Positions 49,060-56,954 of a stretch of 64,000 nt of DNA are shown piece by piece. Below the pieces are notes generated by a model that saw only the letters and a program-made list of their open reading frames with translations, was not told the DNA's origin and searched no databases. The DNA is taken from positions 372,001-436,000 of the forward strand of contig NZ_AULS01000002.1 of assembly GCF_000422405.1 (NCBI RefSeq), written 5' to 3'. Numbering within the stretch: the first letter of the stretch is position 1; each line of letters opens with the position of its first letter. This stretch comes from Microbacterium luticocti DSM 19459. Lineage in GTDB: Bacteria > Actinomycetota > Actinomycetes > Actinomycetales > Microbacteriaceae. The translations under genes and the position numbers were made by a program.

Positions 49060-50361
49060 TCAGTGCGCGTAGTCGGGTGCGGCCGGCAGGCCGAAGAACT
49101 CCTCGAGGGTGTGGAATCCGCCGTCGTGGTAGGCGGTGGCCAGCTCGGTGCCGATGTAGCGCAGATGCCAGGGCTCGGGCAGGTAGCCGGTCACGCCGGT
49201 GTGCCCCTTCTCGTAGCGCACGATCCAGCCGTACTGCCACGCGTGGGCGACGATCCAGTCGCCCTGCGGGGTTCCGGCGAGGTCGTCGAGCGTGCCGCAT
49301 CCGCCGTTGCAGGCGACCACGTCGCCGGTCAGGCCGGACTGGTGCTCGCTGTACCCCGGGCGGGCGCTGACCAGGTCGGCCTTCTCGGTGCCGCGCATGT
49401 CGACCTGCACGCCGTACGACTGCTTCTGCGTCTTGTACGAGCGGTACCCGCTCTGCAGGGCGATCTCTCCGGCCCCGTCGGCACGGGCGGCCGCGACCAT
49501 GCGCGTCAGCGCGGCGGCCGCGTCGGCGCGCAACTCACCGCCGACGATCGAGCGCACTTTGTCGGGAACGGTCAACGGCGAGGGGGTGTAGTCGATCGGG
49601 TCGAACGGTCGCAGCTTGTCGACGACGACCCAGGCATGTGCCGGGTCGCTCAGTGAGACGCAGGGCGCGCGCCCCTCGGCGACCGCCGTGCGGAACTCGT
49701 CGGCACCCCCGGCCGCACGGATCGCCGCGGCGTCGTCGTGCGCGGCGAGCGCCGTGGTGAACGCGGGGATGTCGCACACGTCGAGCGAGGCGACCTCGAC
49801 GAGGGGTGCGGACTGCTCGGTGGTCACCGGCGGCAAGGATGTCGCCGGTGTCGGGGTCGCGGCATCCGCCCTCGTGCCGTCGACCTGCGAGGCGATGATG
49901 TCGGCGGTCGCGGCGGGCGGTCGCAGCGGGTCGGGGCCGCGATCCGACAGTGCCATCGCGGTGCCGGCGGTGCCGCCGGCGAGGATGAGCACGGATGCCG
50001 CGGCCAGCACGGCCCGCGCGGGCAGCGCGGCCGTGCGGCGGGCGTGACGCATGCGGGGCACCGTGTGGGATCCGTTCAGCAAGGGGGCAGCCGCGACGGC
50101 GATCGGCCGGGTGCGCAGCGCGCGCACGGGCGGGGGCGGCGGCTTGAAGATGGGCGGATGGTCCTGCACCGCATCGGCGGGGGCCGAGCTGGCCGGGGTG
50201 GTGACGACCGGGATGGGCACGGTCGCCACGCCCATGTCGGCGTCGGCGGGGTCGACCTCGGCGCGCGCGGCGACCTCGCGCGTCGCGCGTTCGCGTGCCT
50301 CGCGCAGCGCACGCCGGGTCAGCGGTGCGCGCGAAGACTCGTGCGGGTCGGGAACCGTCAC
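49060..50361 (-). CDS. D-alanyl-D-alanine carboxypeptidase, VanY/M15B type
   Basis: A 433-residue protein. Residues 1-110 are a cytoplasmic-type Pro/Arg-rich segment, followed by a membrane anchor at ~115-135 (AVLAAASVLILAGGTAGT) and a linker. The VanY domain covers ~260-430: SGYRSYKTQKQSYG, SEHQSGLTGDV (SxHxxGxxxD zinc motif) and EPWHLRYIG (the catalytic Glu and third zinc ligand). It trims the terminal D-Ala of peptidoglycan stem peptides. The start chosen is GTG 50361 (VTVPDPHESS), preceded by AGGGCGG. Cys pairs in the mature part may form disulphides. Confidence 0.92.
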   Translation of the reverse strand: MTVPDPHESSRAPLTRRALREARERATREVAARAEVDPADADMGVATVPIPVVTTPASSAPADAVQDHPPIFKPPPPPVRALRTRPIAVAAAPLLNGSHTVPRMRHARRTAALPARAVLAAASVLILAGGTAGTAMALSDRGPDPLRPPAATADIIASQVDGTRADAATPTPATSLPPVTTEQSAPLVEVASLDVCDIPAFTTALAAHDDAAAIRAAGGADEFRTAVAEGRAPCVSLSDPAHAWVVVDKLRPFDPIDYTPSPLTVPDKVRSIVGGELRADAAAALTRMVAAARADGAGEIALQSGYRSYKTQKQSYGVQVDMRGTEKADLVSARPGYSEHQSGLTGDVVACNGGCGTLDDLAGTPQGDWIVAHAWQYGWIVRYEKGHTGVTGYLPEPWHLRYIGTELATAYHDGGFHTLEEFFGLPAAPDYAH

Positions 50362-50505
50362 CCGCCCTATTCTGCCCCTGACAACCTGAACATGCGAGCA
50401 GAACGCGCCCGCTTCGACCCTTCGCCCGCTCTCGTCGGCACTCATTCGGATGTCTGTTCTCCACACGTCACGCGGTTCCGGGCGCGCCGGCTGCCGCGCC
50501 CGCCG

Positions 50506-52299
50506 TCACCGGTGCCAGGGGCCCGAGGCTCTGCCCGGGGTCTGGCCGCGGGTCCACCACTGCGCGGTGTAGGTGACGCCGCGGTGGATCACCTGATCGC
50601 CCGCCCGGTACACCCGGTCGGGGTACCACTGCTGCACGGTCGCCGGGTCGACACCGCAGGCGGTCAGTGTCGACCACGGTCCGGCCGACGCAGCCCCCGG
50701 CTGCTCGCCCTTCGCGTACCAGAGTGCCTCATACACGTGGCCGTCGAGGTACACGCGGTCGCCGCCGTGATAGGTGCGCTGCGCATTCCACGCACGCGCC
50801 TTCGCATTCGGGGTGGTGCGGCACGACACCGGCGACCGGCCCGCCACCGGTCCGCGCGGCGCCGCGCGCAGCACCGTCGCCGCCGCGGCGGGCAGATCGC
50901 CGCGCACGTCCTGACCCAGGTCCCAGAAGTCGACGCCGCCCAGCCCCAGCCGGGTCGCCCACCTCGTCTTCTCGGCGACGGCGAACGGGTCGTCGAACGA
51001 CCAGAACTGCCCCGTCGCCGGGTCGTATCCCCATGTCGCGTTGAATTCGCCGCCCGCCGTGTAGTCGTGGTGCACCTGCAACCCGCGGGCCTTCAGCGCA
51101 TCCCACGACTGCTGACCGATGCCGACACCTGACGCCCACGGCCGGGCCGCGGCATCCTTCCAGCCCTGCCCATAGGCGGGCATGCCGAGGTTCAGCTGTG
51201 CCGGATCGATCCCGGCCTGCGTGTACGACGCGACGATCGTGTCGAGCCCCAGCCCCCAGTTGTGGGCGGCATCGCCGTGGATGCCGGCCTGATAGCCGGT
51301 CGTGTCGGCCCACGACCCCCACAGGTCGTACCCCTGCAGGTTGCCGTAGTCCAGGTCGTGGAACAGCGCGGGTACGTTCCAGCCGCCCGCGGTGATCACG
51401 GTGGGGCTCGCCGGCAAGAAGGCCGAGATCTCGTAATGCCGGCCCGTCGTGGCCGTCAGGGCGTCGAGCTGACGGCGCAGCTCGTGCACGAACGCGAGGA
51501 AATTCGCCGCATCGTGCTGCTCGTCGACGGAGTTGCCGGCCTGTTGCGCCCAGCTCGGCGCGCCCGGCCACTCCCAGTCCAGGTCGAAGCCGTCGAACAC
51601 ACCGGCTGCCGCGCCTGGCCCGCCGCGCCCGTCGATGACCGGCAGGTTGCCCTTGATGTACAGATCGATGCAGCTGGATGCCAGTTGCTCGCGCCGCTGC
51701 GGGGTCGACACCGCCGCCGAGAACGACGCCGAGTACGACCACCCGCCGAGCGAGATGTTGACCTTCAGATCGGGGTGCAGCCGCTTGAGTTGGCGCAGCT
51801 GGTTGAACGTGCCGGCGAGCTTCTGCGTGGCGGTGTCGGCGATGCCCAGCACCGAGTCGGCGGCCGAGTACGTGCGTACGAAGTCGTCGCGCGCCGACCC
51901 GGCGGCCTCGGTCTGACCGGCTGGGCCGGCTGCGGCATCCGACGCGAAACAGGTGTACGGCCGGGTATCGTCCAGTCCCTGTGCGCCGGCGCGGCGGGCG
52001 TCGTCCAGCGCCTGCTGCGACCCGGCGATGTTGCCGAACGCGTAGTCGAGATGGGTGATGTTGCGCGAGGTCGCGCTGCCGACGAACAGGCGCTTGAGCG
52101 TCGCCTTCGCGCCGCCCGTCGCCTGCCAGCCGCCGTAGTAGGCGACGCTGCGATAGCCGTTCAGGCTCGTCGTGCCGGCATCCACGTCGGCGACGGATGC
52201 CGGTGCGGCAGCCGCAGGCAGGGCCGCCAGTGCCCCGGCGACCAGGGCGCCGACGACGGCGGCCACCAGGGCGGACAAGCGGTGGGACACGCGCGCCAT
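50506..52299 (-). CDS. Secreted GH18 chitinase with two chitin-binding domains
   Basis: A 597-residue protein with signal MARVSHRLSALVAAVVGALV ending at an AAAAPAS cleavage region. The GH18 barrel covers ~45-480, with NISLGGWSYS and the catalytic DxxDxDxE as GFDLDWEWPG near residue 245. Two CBM5/12-type chitin-binding modules follow (~506-533, HGGDRVYLDGHVYEALWYAK; ~558-593, RAGDQVIHRGVTYTAQWWTR). It should hydrolyse chitin outside the cell. I set the start at ATG 52299, where the signal peptide begins; the longer open frame extends into repeat DNA. Confidence 0.95.
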   Translation of the reverse strand: MARVSHRLSALVAAVVGALVAGALAALPAAAAPASVADVDAGTTSLNGYRSVAYYGGWQATGGAKATLKRLFVGSATSRNITHLDYAFGNIAGSQQALDDARRAGAQGLDDTRPYTCFASDAAAGPAGQTEAAGSARDDFVRTYSAADSVLGIADTATQKLAGTFNQLRQLKRLHPDLKVNISLGGWSYSASFSAAVSTPQRREQLASSCIDLYIKGNLPVIDGRGGPGAAAGVFDGFDLDWEWPGAPSWAQQAGNSVDEQHDAANFLAFVHELRRQLDALTATTGRHYEISAFLPASPTVITAGGWNVPALFHDLDYGNLQGYDLWGSWADTTGYQAGIHGDAAHNWGLGLDTIVASYTQAGIDPAQLNLGMPAYGQGWKDAAARPWASGVGIGQQSWDALKARGLQVHHDYTAGGEFNATWGYDPATGQFWSFDDPFAVAEKTRWATRLGLGGVDFWDLGQDVRGDLPAAAATVLRAAPRGPVAGRSPVSCRTTPNAKARAWNAQRTYHGGDRVYLDGHVYEALWYAKGEQPGAASAGPWSTLTACGVDPATVQQWYPDRVYRAGDQVIHRGVTYTAQWWTRGQTPGRASGPWHR

Positions 52300-52323
52300 C
52301 CTGGCAGAGTATCGCCCGGGGCG

Positions 52324-52353
52324 GAATACCCGCACCCGGTGTGCGCCGGGCAT
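52324..52353. repeat. 30-bp direct repeat, left copy
   Basis: GAATACCCGC followed by CCGGTGTGCGCCGGGCAT recurs at 53051-53079 with a single indel. This copy lies 25 bases upstream of the chitinase start; the other is part of the DEAD-box terminator hairpin. The pair brackets a ~700-base repeat-rich block. Confidence 0.75.
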
Positions 52354-52363
52354 ATCCGGCTCC

Positions 52364-52417
52364 TCAGCCCGAGCCGCCAGGCGGCGGGGACCCATCAAAG
52401 AACTGCGCGTGCCGTAG
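52364..52417 (+). pseudogene. C-terminal fragment of an FtsX-type permease
   Basis: The frame ending at TAG 52415-52417 reads ARAARRRGPIKELRVP, very like the true permease ending ASRREPIRELRVP at 47540-47581. The DNA CCCATCAAAGAACTGCGCGT also resembles that gene's 3' end. No permease sequence lies upstream, so only the tail remains; chance similarity over ~12 residues cannot be excluded. Confidence 0.4.
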
Positions 52418-52486
52418 ACAGGCGGCGATCGTACGGGCGGAAACCGTGACGAGATCGCCTGCGACGGATGTCGGCGATGCTGGGCC

Positions 52487-52573
52487 GTGCACAACTGCGG
52501 GGATCGTGCACGACACGCCGCAGCAACGGCACCCGCCCTCGGCGTGTCGCCGAAAATCCCCGCAGTTGTGCAC
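52487..52573. repeat. Long imperfect palindrome, copy 3 of 3
   Basis: GTGCACAACTGCGGGGA (52487-52503) is matched by TCCCCGCAGTTGTGCAC (52557-52573), with inner arms CGACACGCCG and CGGCGTGTCG. It is the same element as copies 1 and 2, here between the chitinase and DEAD-box genes. Confidence 0.9.
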
Positions 52574-52662
52574 GCGGCGGGCATCGGGGGCCGGCCCGGG
52601 GCGGCGGCGGGCCCGGGGCGAGGGCAGGCATCGGGGGCCGACTCGGGGCGGGGACGGGGGCG
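52574..52662. repeat. GC-rich degenerate tandem repeat beside palindrome copy 3
   Basis: Two imperfect units built on GGCATCGGGGGCCG then (C/A)(C/T)(C)CGGGGCG follow the right arm of the palindrome. As with copies 1 and 2, the tandem tract is on the right-hand side. It is non-coding as far as I can see. Confidence 0.55.
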
Positions 52663-52709
52663 CGCGTACCCGGGAGGCCCGGAGGCCCCGGTCGGCGCCC
52701 GCGGAATGC

Positions 52710-52793
52710 GGGCCGGCGCTTCTGCTGGATCTGCACCGCCGTCGGCCCGGACGCGGTCTTCACACGCCGCACGAACGATTCCACCAGAGTCAT
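52710..52793 (-). pseudogene. N-terminal fragment of an IS1634-family transposase
   Basis: From ATG 52793 the minus strand reads MTLVESFVRRVKTASGPTAV and then QIQQKRR. FVRRVKTASGxTAVQI is the characteristic start of actinobacterial IS1634 (IS4-group) transposases. After about 27 codons the sequence turns into unrelated GC-rich DNA, so only the first part of the gene is left. Just outside, GACTTAGTGCCCCA occurs twice (52804-52817 and 52819-52832), possibly from the element's end. Confidence 0.6.
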
Positions 52794-52897
52794 CCACGGA
52801 CCAGACTTAGTGCCCCACGACTTAGTGCCCCATGCGAGCACCAAGAACCCCGAGAAACCAACGATCACAAGGCGGCGCGGGGACCAGACCACCGAAA

Positions 52898-53001
52898 GTG
52901 GCACGAGTCAGGTCGGACGTGGCACGAGTCAGGTCGGACATGGACGAGTCAGGTCGGACGTGGATCGTGTCAGGTCGGACGTGGATCGAGTCAGGTCGGA
53001 C
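52898..53001. repeat. Five-unit 21-bp tandem array
   Basis: Units at 52898-52918, 52919-52939, 52940-52959 (20 bases), 52960-52980 and 52981-53001 share the core GTCAGGTCGGAC preceded by a variable CGAG or CGTG. A sixth, broken unit follows. There are no spacers, so it is not a CRISPR array. It resembles an iteron-like or minisatellite tract; no coding role is evident on either strand. Confidence 0.85.
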
Positions 53002-53061
53002 GTGGGTCGTGTCACGCTCGTAGTAGCCGACTTCGACCGACGGCGGCGGGGAATACCCGCG

Positions 53062-53097
53062 CCGGTGTGCGCCGGGCATCTCCCCGGCGCGCACCGG
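53062..53097 (-). terminator. Hairpin terminator of the DEAD-box helicase gene
   Basis: CCGGTGTGCGCCGGG (53062-53076) pairs with CCCGGCGCGCACCGG (53083-53097) over 15 bp with one G-T wobble and a 6-base loop. It lies 7 bases past the helicase stop on the minus strand. It lacks a long T-run, as is usual for high-GC Actinobacteria. The right copy of the 30-bp direct repeat (53051-53079) overlaps its left arm. Confidence 0.6.
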
Positions 53098-53103
53098 TGC
53101 CGC

Positions 53104-55170
53104 CTACTCGTCGCGCGCGGTCGAGCCGGCGCGCAGCTGCTCGATGAGGTCGTCGCCGGGACGCACGTCGACGAACGGCGCACGGATCTCGGCGTGCTCG
53201 AGCATCTCGGCCATCTTGCGCCGGCGCTGGTGGGTGATCAGGGTCACCACGGTTCCGGCGTTGCCGGCGCGACCGGTGCGCCCGGCCCGATGCAGGTACG
53301 TCTTGTACTCCGCGGGCGGGTCGGCCTGGATCACGAGGTCGATGTCGTCGACGTGGATGCCGCGGGCTGCGACATCCGTGGCCACCAGCACGTCGGCCTT
53401 GCCCGAGGTCAGCCGCTGCAGGTTGCGGCTGCGCTTGGCCTGGTTGAGGTCGCCGTGCAGGGCGACCGCGCGAAGGCCGGCCTCGTCGAACTGTTCGGCG
53501 AGCATCTCGGCGTAGGCACGGGTGCGTGAGAACACAAGCGTCTTGCCCTCGCGTGCGGCCAGCGCCGACAGGATCTCGGCCTTGTCGCGGTGGTCGACCA
53601 CGAGCACGCGGTGGTCGATGGTGCCCGAGTCCTGGTCTTCGCCCTCGACCTCGTACACGGCCGGGTCGACCAGGAACTCGTCGACCAGCGCGGCGACCTC
53701 ACGGTCGAGCGTGGCCGAGAACAGCAGCTTCTGCGCGCCGGCGGGCACCTGACGCAGGATGCGCTGCATCGGCTCGAGAAAGCCCAGTTCAGACATGTGG
53801 TCGGCCTCGTCGAGCACCGCGATGCGCACCTCGGAGAGGTCGAGGCGACCCTGATCGATCAGGTCTTCGATGCGCCCAGGTGTGCCGATGACGATGTCGA
53901 CGCCCTTGCGCAGCGCACCGATCTGACGGCCCTGCGGCACGCCGCCGTAGATCTGCGTGGTGAACAGGCCGACGCAGCGCGCGATCGGCTGCACGGTGCG
54001 GTCGATCTGCAGGGCCAGCTCGCGCGTGGGAGCGAGGATGATCGCCTGCGGAGCCCGGCCGAAGTCGCGCGTGCGGCCGGCCCGGGCGCGCAGCAGGGAC
54101 TCGACCAGCGGCGCGCCGAACGCGATCGTCTTGCCCGATCCGGTGCGTCCGCGGCCGAGCACGTCCTTGCCGGCGAGGATCGCCGGGGTGGTCGCGGCCT
54201 GGATGGGGAACGGATGCTGCGCCCCCAGCTCGGCGAGGGTCTTCACGATGTTCTGGCCGAGACCCAGGTCGGCGAACGATGCCGTGGACCCGGCATCCGC
54301 CTGCACCGCTTGGGCTTCGAGCCGCTCGTGCACGACGTCGATGCGCTGCTCGGCGACCGCATCACGCCCGCGTGGGGCGTCGTGGTGGCGGTCGGTGCGG
54401 TCGTCGAACCGGCGGGCAGGCCGGGCATCCGCGCGACGCGGGCGATCGTCGAAGCGGTGCGGTCCGTCCTCGAACCGGCGCGGCGCGCGGGCCGGACGGT
54501 CATCGAACCGACGGGGCGCATCGTCGGACCGCCCCGGCCGGTCGTCGTGGTTCCGGGTGCGGTTGCCAACGCCACGGGGCGCTCGGGCCGGACGGTCATC
54601 GGAGCGACGCGGCCGGTCCTCGAACCGGCGTGCGGGGCGATCCTCGAACCGGCGCTCAGACCGATCATCCGCACGCGCGGACCTGTCCTCGAAGCGACGG
54701 GCCGGGCGGTCATCGAACCCCCGGCGTCCGTCCTCGGAGCGGGGTGCACGCGCAGGCCGCTCCTCGAACCGACGCGCAGGCCGGTCCTCGAACCGACGCG
54801 CAGGCCGGTCCTCGAATCGACGTGCAGGCCGGTCATCGTCGCGTCGGGGGCGCTCATCGACCCGACGAGCAGGTCGGTCCTCGAAGCGACGCGGGCGCTC
54901 GTCCCACGGGCGGGTGCGGCGCTCGTCGTCTGCGCGGGCCGGGCGCGCGCCGCGATGGTCGCGGATGGCTCGGGCCTCGGCGCGACCGGCGCGCTCCTGC
55001 GCGCTCCACCGGCGCTTGCCGCCCTCGGTCTCGGCGGGACGGTGCCCGCGGTGACCCGGGCTGCGGCTGCCGGCGGTGCCGGACGACGACTCGCCGGGCC
55101 GGCGCTTGCCGTAACGCGGGTCGAAGTTGGCGGCGGGGCGCCCGCCCGCGGGCTTCTTGTTCTTGGGCAC
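53104..55170 (-). CDS. DEAD-box ATP-dependent RNA helicase with Arg-rich repetitive N-terminus
   Basis: A 688-residue protein. Residues ~50-280 are a low-complexity Arg/Asp/Glu tract with tandem RRFEDRPA octapeptides. The RNA helicase core follows: Q-motif region near 320, Walker A GRTGSGKT near 345, PTRELALQI, DEADHM, SATLD, and motif VI HRAGRTGRAG near 645. The protein probably remodels RNA in ribosome assembly, decay or cold response, with the basic tract aiding RNA binding or condensate formation (inferred). The start is GTG 55170 (VPKNKKPAGG) with GAAGGA upstream. Confidence 0.93.
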   Translation of the reverse strand: MPKNKKPAGGRPAANFDPRYGKRRPGESSSGTAGSRSPGHRGHRPAETEGGKRRWSAQERAGRAEARAIRDHRGARPARADDERRTRPWDERPRRFEDRPARRVDERPRRDDDRPARRFEDRPARRFEDRPARRFEERPARAPRSEDGRRGFDDRPARRFEDRSARADDRSERRFEDRPARRFEDRPRRSDDRPARAPRGVGNRTRNHDDRPGRSDDAPRRFDDRPARAPRRFEDGPHRFDDRPRRADARPARRFDDRTDRHHDAPRGRDAVAEQRIDVVHERLEAQAVQADAGSTASFADLGLGQNIVKTLAELGAQHPFPIQAATTPAILAGKDVLGRGRTGSGKTIAFGAPLVESLLRARAGRTRDFGRAPQAIILAPTRELALQIDRTVQPIARCVGLFTTQIYGGVPQGRQIGALRKGVDIVIGTPGRIEDLIDQGRLDLSEVRIAVLDEADHMSELGFLEPMQRILRQVPAGAQKLLFSATLDREVAALVDEFLVDPAVYEVEGEDQDSGTIDHRVLVVDHRDKAEILSALAAREGKTLVFSRTRAYAEMLAEQFDEAGLRAVALHGDLNQAKRSRNLQRLTSGKADVLVATDVAARGIHVDDIDLVIQADPPAEYKTYLHRAGRTGRAGNAGTVVTLITHQRRRKMAEMLEHAEIRAPFVDVRPGDDLIEQLRAGSTARDE

Positions 55171-55398
55171 GGGGTGTCCTTCTGGGTTCTGTCGCACAAG
55201 AGCGAGCTCGGGCGCGCGCCCGAGTAACCCGGAACACCGTCGGCCGGGGCCATTCCTGTGATGGTCATGTGCACCGATCGGCGCTCACCATCGGCCCCTG
55301 GACTCACAAACCCATCCGCCGCATGCGCGACGGTGTCCTGAACCGACCCTCCGACAGTACCGGTGCACGCTGTGAACTCACCCCACACCCGGCGTGCC

Positions 55399-55450
55399 GT
55401 ATTCCGCTGCGGGAACATCCCACTCCCGCTTCACAGCGAAAGCGGAATAC
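55399..55450. repeat. Nested inverted repeat upstream of the DUF998-like gene
   Basis: GTATTCCGCT (55399-55408) pairs with AGCGGAATAC (55441-55450). Inside it GCGGGA (55409-55414) pairs with TCCCGC (55424-55429). It lies in the 407-base divergent region 55171-55577, which otherwise shows no gene. It could be an operator or structured leader; the DNA from 55512 to the DUF998 start also carries two GGTACC sites and G-rich runs. Confidence 0.5.
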
Positions 55451-55577
55451 TATCGACTCGACGGGTGACCGTCGCGCTGGGGGCTGGCAAGATCTGCATC
55501 CGGCGCCATGAGGTACCGGAGGCTGGGGAGCCGGGGGTCCGGGATGTCTCAGGGCGCCCCGAGAACCGTGGTACCCG

Positions 55578-56954
55578 ATGACGACGCTCGCACTCCTCCC
55601 GCAGTCCTCTCTTCCGCGCGCCCTCCGCCTGCCGCGACCCGACCTGCGGCGGTTGCAGACCGGCCCCGCACTCGCCCTGGTGGCCATCGCCGTGCTCGCT
55701 GCCGGCACCGCGCTGTCGATGTCGACCACCACCGTGCACGGCTGGTGGCGCACCGCCTTCAGCGAACTGGGCACCCTCGACGACTTCTCGGGCCATGCGT
55801 TCAACCTCACCATGCTCGCCGCCGGCCTGATGATCGTCGTGCTCGCCTGCCGCCTGGGGGCCGACCTGCGCCGCCTGCAAGAGCTGCGCGGCGTCAGCCG
55901 GTCGCGGTCGTTCAGCGTGCTGATGGTCTCGGCGGGCCTGCACTTGTCGGCGGTCGGCTTGATTCCGGTCAACGTCAACGGCTTCTGGCACGAGCGGGCC
56001 GCCTCGGGCATCATGCTCTCGTTCCTCGGCATGCTCACCGTCGTCGCGATCCGTCGCCGCCACCACTCGCCGGGTCTGCTGCGCATCACCGCGGCTGTGG
56101 CATCCGTGCTCATCCCGCTGGTCGTGCTGCGCCTCTTCGAACTCATCTCACTGGCCGCGTTCGAGCTAATCGCGTTCGTGCTGGTGTTCGGCTGGGTGGC
56201 GCTGTTCTCGTTCTGCCTGCACAGCGCACTGTGCACGGCCACGCGGCGGCGAAGCGCTCAGCGCCGCCTGCGCCGCCGCGGCTCGTCGGCGGTCTCTTGG
56301 TGCACCGGCGCCGCCGCCGGCAACCCACCGACCGAACCCGCCGCGGCGCCGGCTCCGGCGACATCCGCACCCTGCTCCACGGTGACCGCCGCCTCTGCCG
56401 AGCCTGCGACCGTCGTGTCGGGCACGGCGGGTCCGGTGGCATCCATCGCCCCGCTCTCGTCGACGGCCGCCCGCCTACCCGACGCCCGGCGTGCAGCCCG
56501 CCGCTCACGCGCACCCTCGACGAGGTTGTACAGCGTGGGCAGCACCAGCAGCGTCAGCACGGTCGACGACACCAGGCCGCCGATCACGACGATCGCCAGC
56601 GGCTGCGAGATGAACCCGCCGTGCCCGGTGATCCCCAGCGCCATCGGGGTCAACGCGAAGATGGTCGCCAGCGCCGTCATCAGGATCGGCCGCAGCCGCC
56701 TCGAGCCGCCCGCCATCACCGCATCATGGGCGCTGAGCCCCTTCTCGCGGTACTGGTTCACCAGGTCGACGAGCACGATCGCGTTCGTCACCACGATGCC
56801 GATCAGCATGAGCACACCGATGAGGGATGCCACACCCAGCGGCACGCCCGTTGCGATCTGCAGCAGGATCGCCCCGGTGGCCGCGAACGGCACCGACACC
56901 AGCAGCAGCAGCGGCTGCCGCAGCGAACGGAACGTCGCCACCATCACGATGTAG
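55578..56954 (+). CDS. DUF998-like membrane protein, 3' end antisense to the RND gene
   Basis: The first ~225 residues form a membrane protein with about six helices and the DUF998-type TAFSELGTLDDFSGHAFNLT motif and LIPVNVNGFWHERAASGIML loop. The expected end is near residue 225-230, but no in-frame stop occurs until 56954, giving a 458-residue product whose last ~230 residues are antisense to the C-terminal codons of the RND transporter. Those residues (Ala/Pro/Ser/Thr-rich, Arg clusters) look non-native. Either the protein has an unusual tail or a stop was lost by mutation or assembly error. The function of the family is unknown. Confidence 0.72.
   Translation: MTTLALLPQSSLPRALRLPRPDLRRLQTGPALALVAIAVLAAGTALSMSTTTVHGWWRTAFSELGTLDDFSGHAFNLTMLAAGLMIVVLACRLGADLRRLQELRGVSRSRSFSVLMVSAGLHLSAVGLIPVNVNGFWHERAASGIMLSFLGMLTVVAIRRRHHSPGLLRITAAVASVLIPLVVLRLFELISLAAFELIAFVLVFGWVALFSFCLHSALCTATRRRSAQRRLRRRGSSAVSWCTGAAAGNPPTEPAAAPAPATSAPCSTVTAASAEPATVVSGTAGPVASIAPLSSTAARLPDARRAARRSRAPSTRLYSVGSTSSVSTVDDTRPPITTIASGCEMNPPCPVIPSAIGVNAKMVASAVIRIGRSRLEPPAITASWALSPFSRYWFTRSTSTIAFVTTMPISMSTPMRDATPSGTPVAICSRIAPVAANGTDTSSSSGCRSERNVATITM

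Noticed and set aside
52898..53001. Possible CRISPR array
   Set aside because: The units are directly abutting with no unique spacers, and no cas genes are present in the window.
53590..55227. 545-codon plus-strand open frame opposite the DEAD-box gene
   Set aside because: Antisense shadow of the helicase; it has no domain and its repeats mirror the RRFEDRPA tract.
55450..55577. Known riboswitch in the leader of the DUF998-like gene
   Set aside because: G-rich and possibly structured, but I could not match it to any riboswitch consensus I know.
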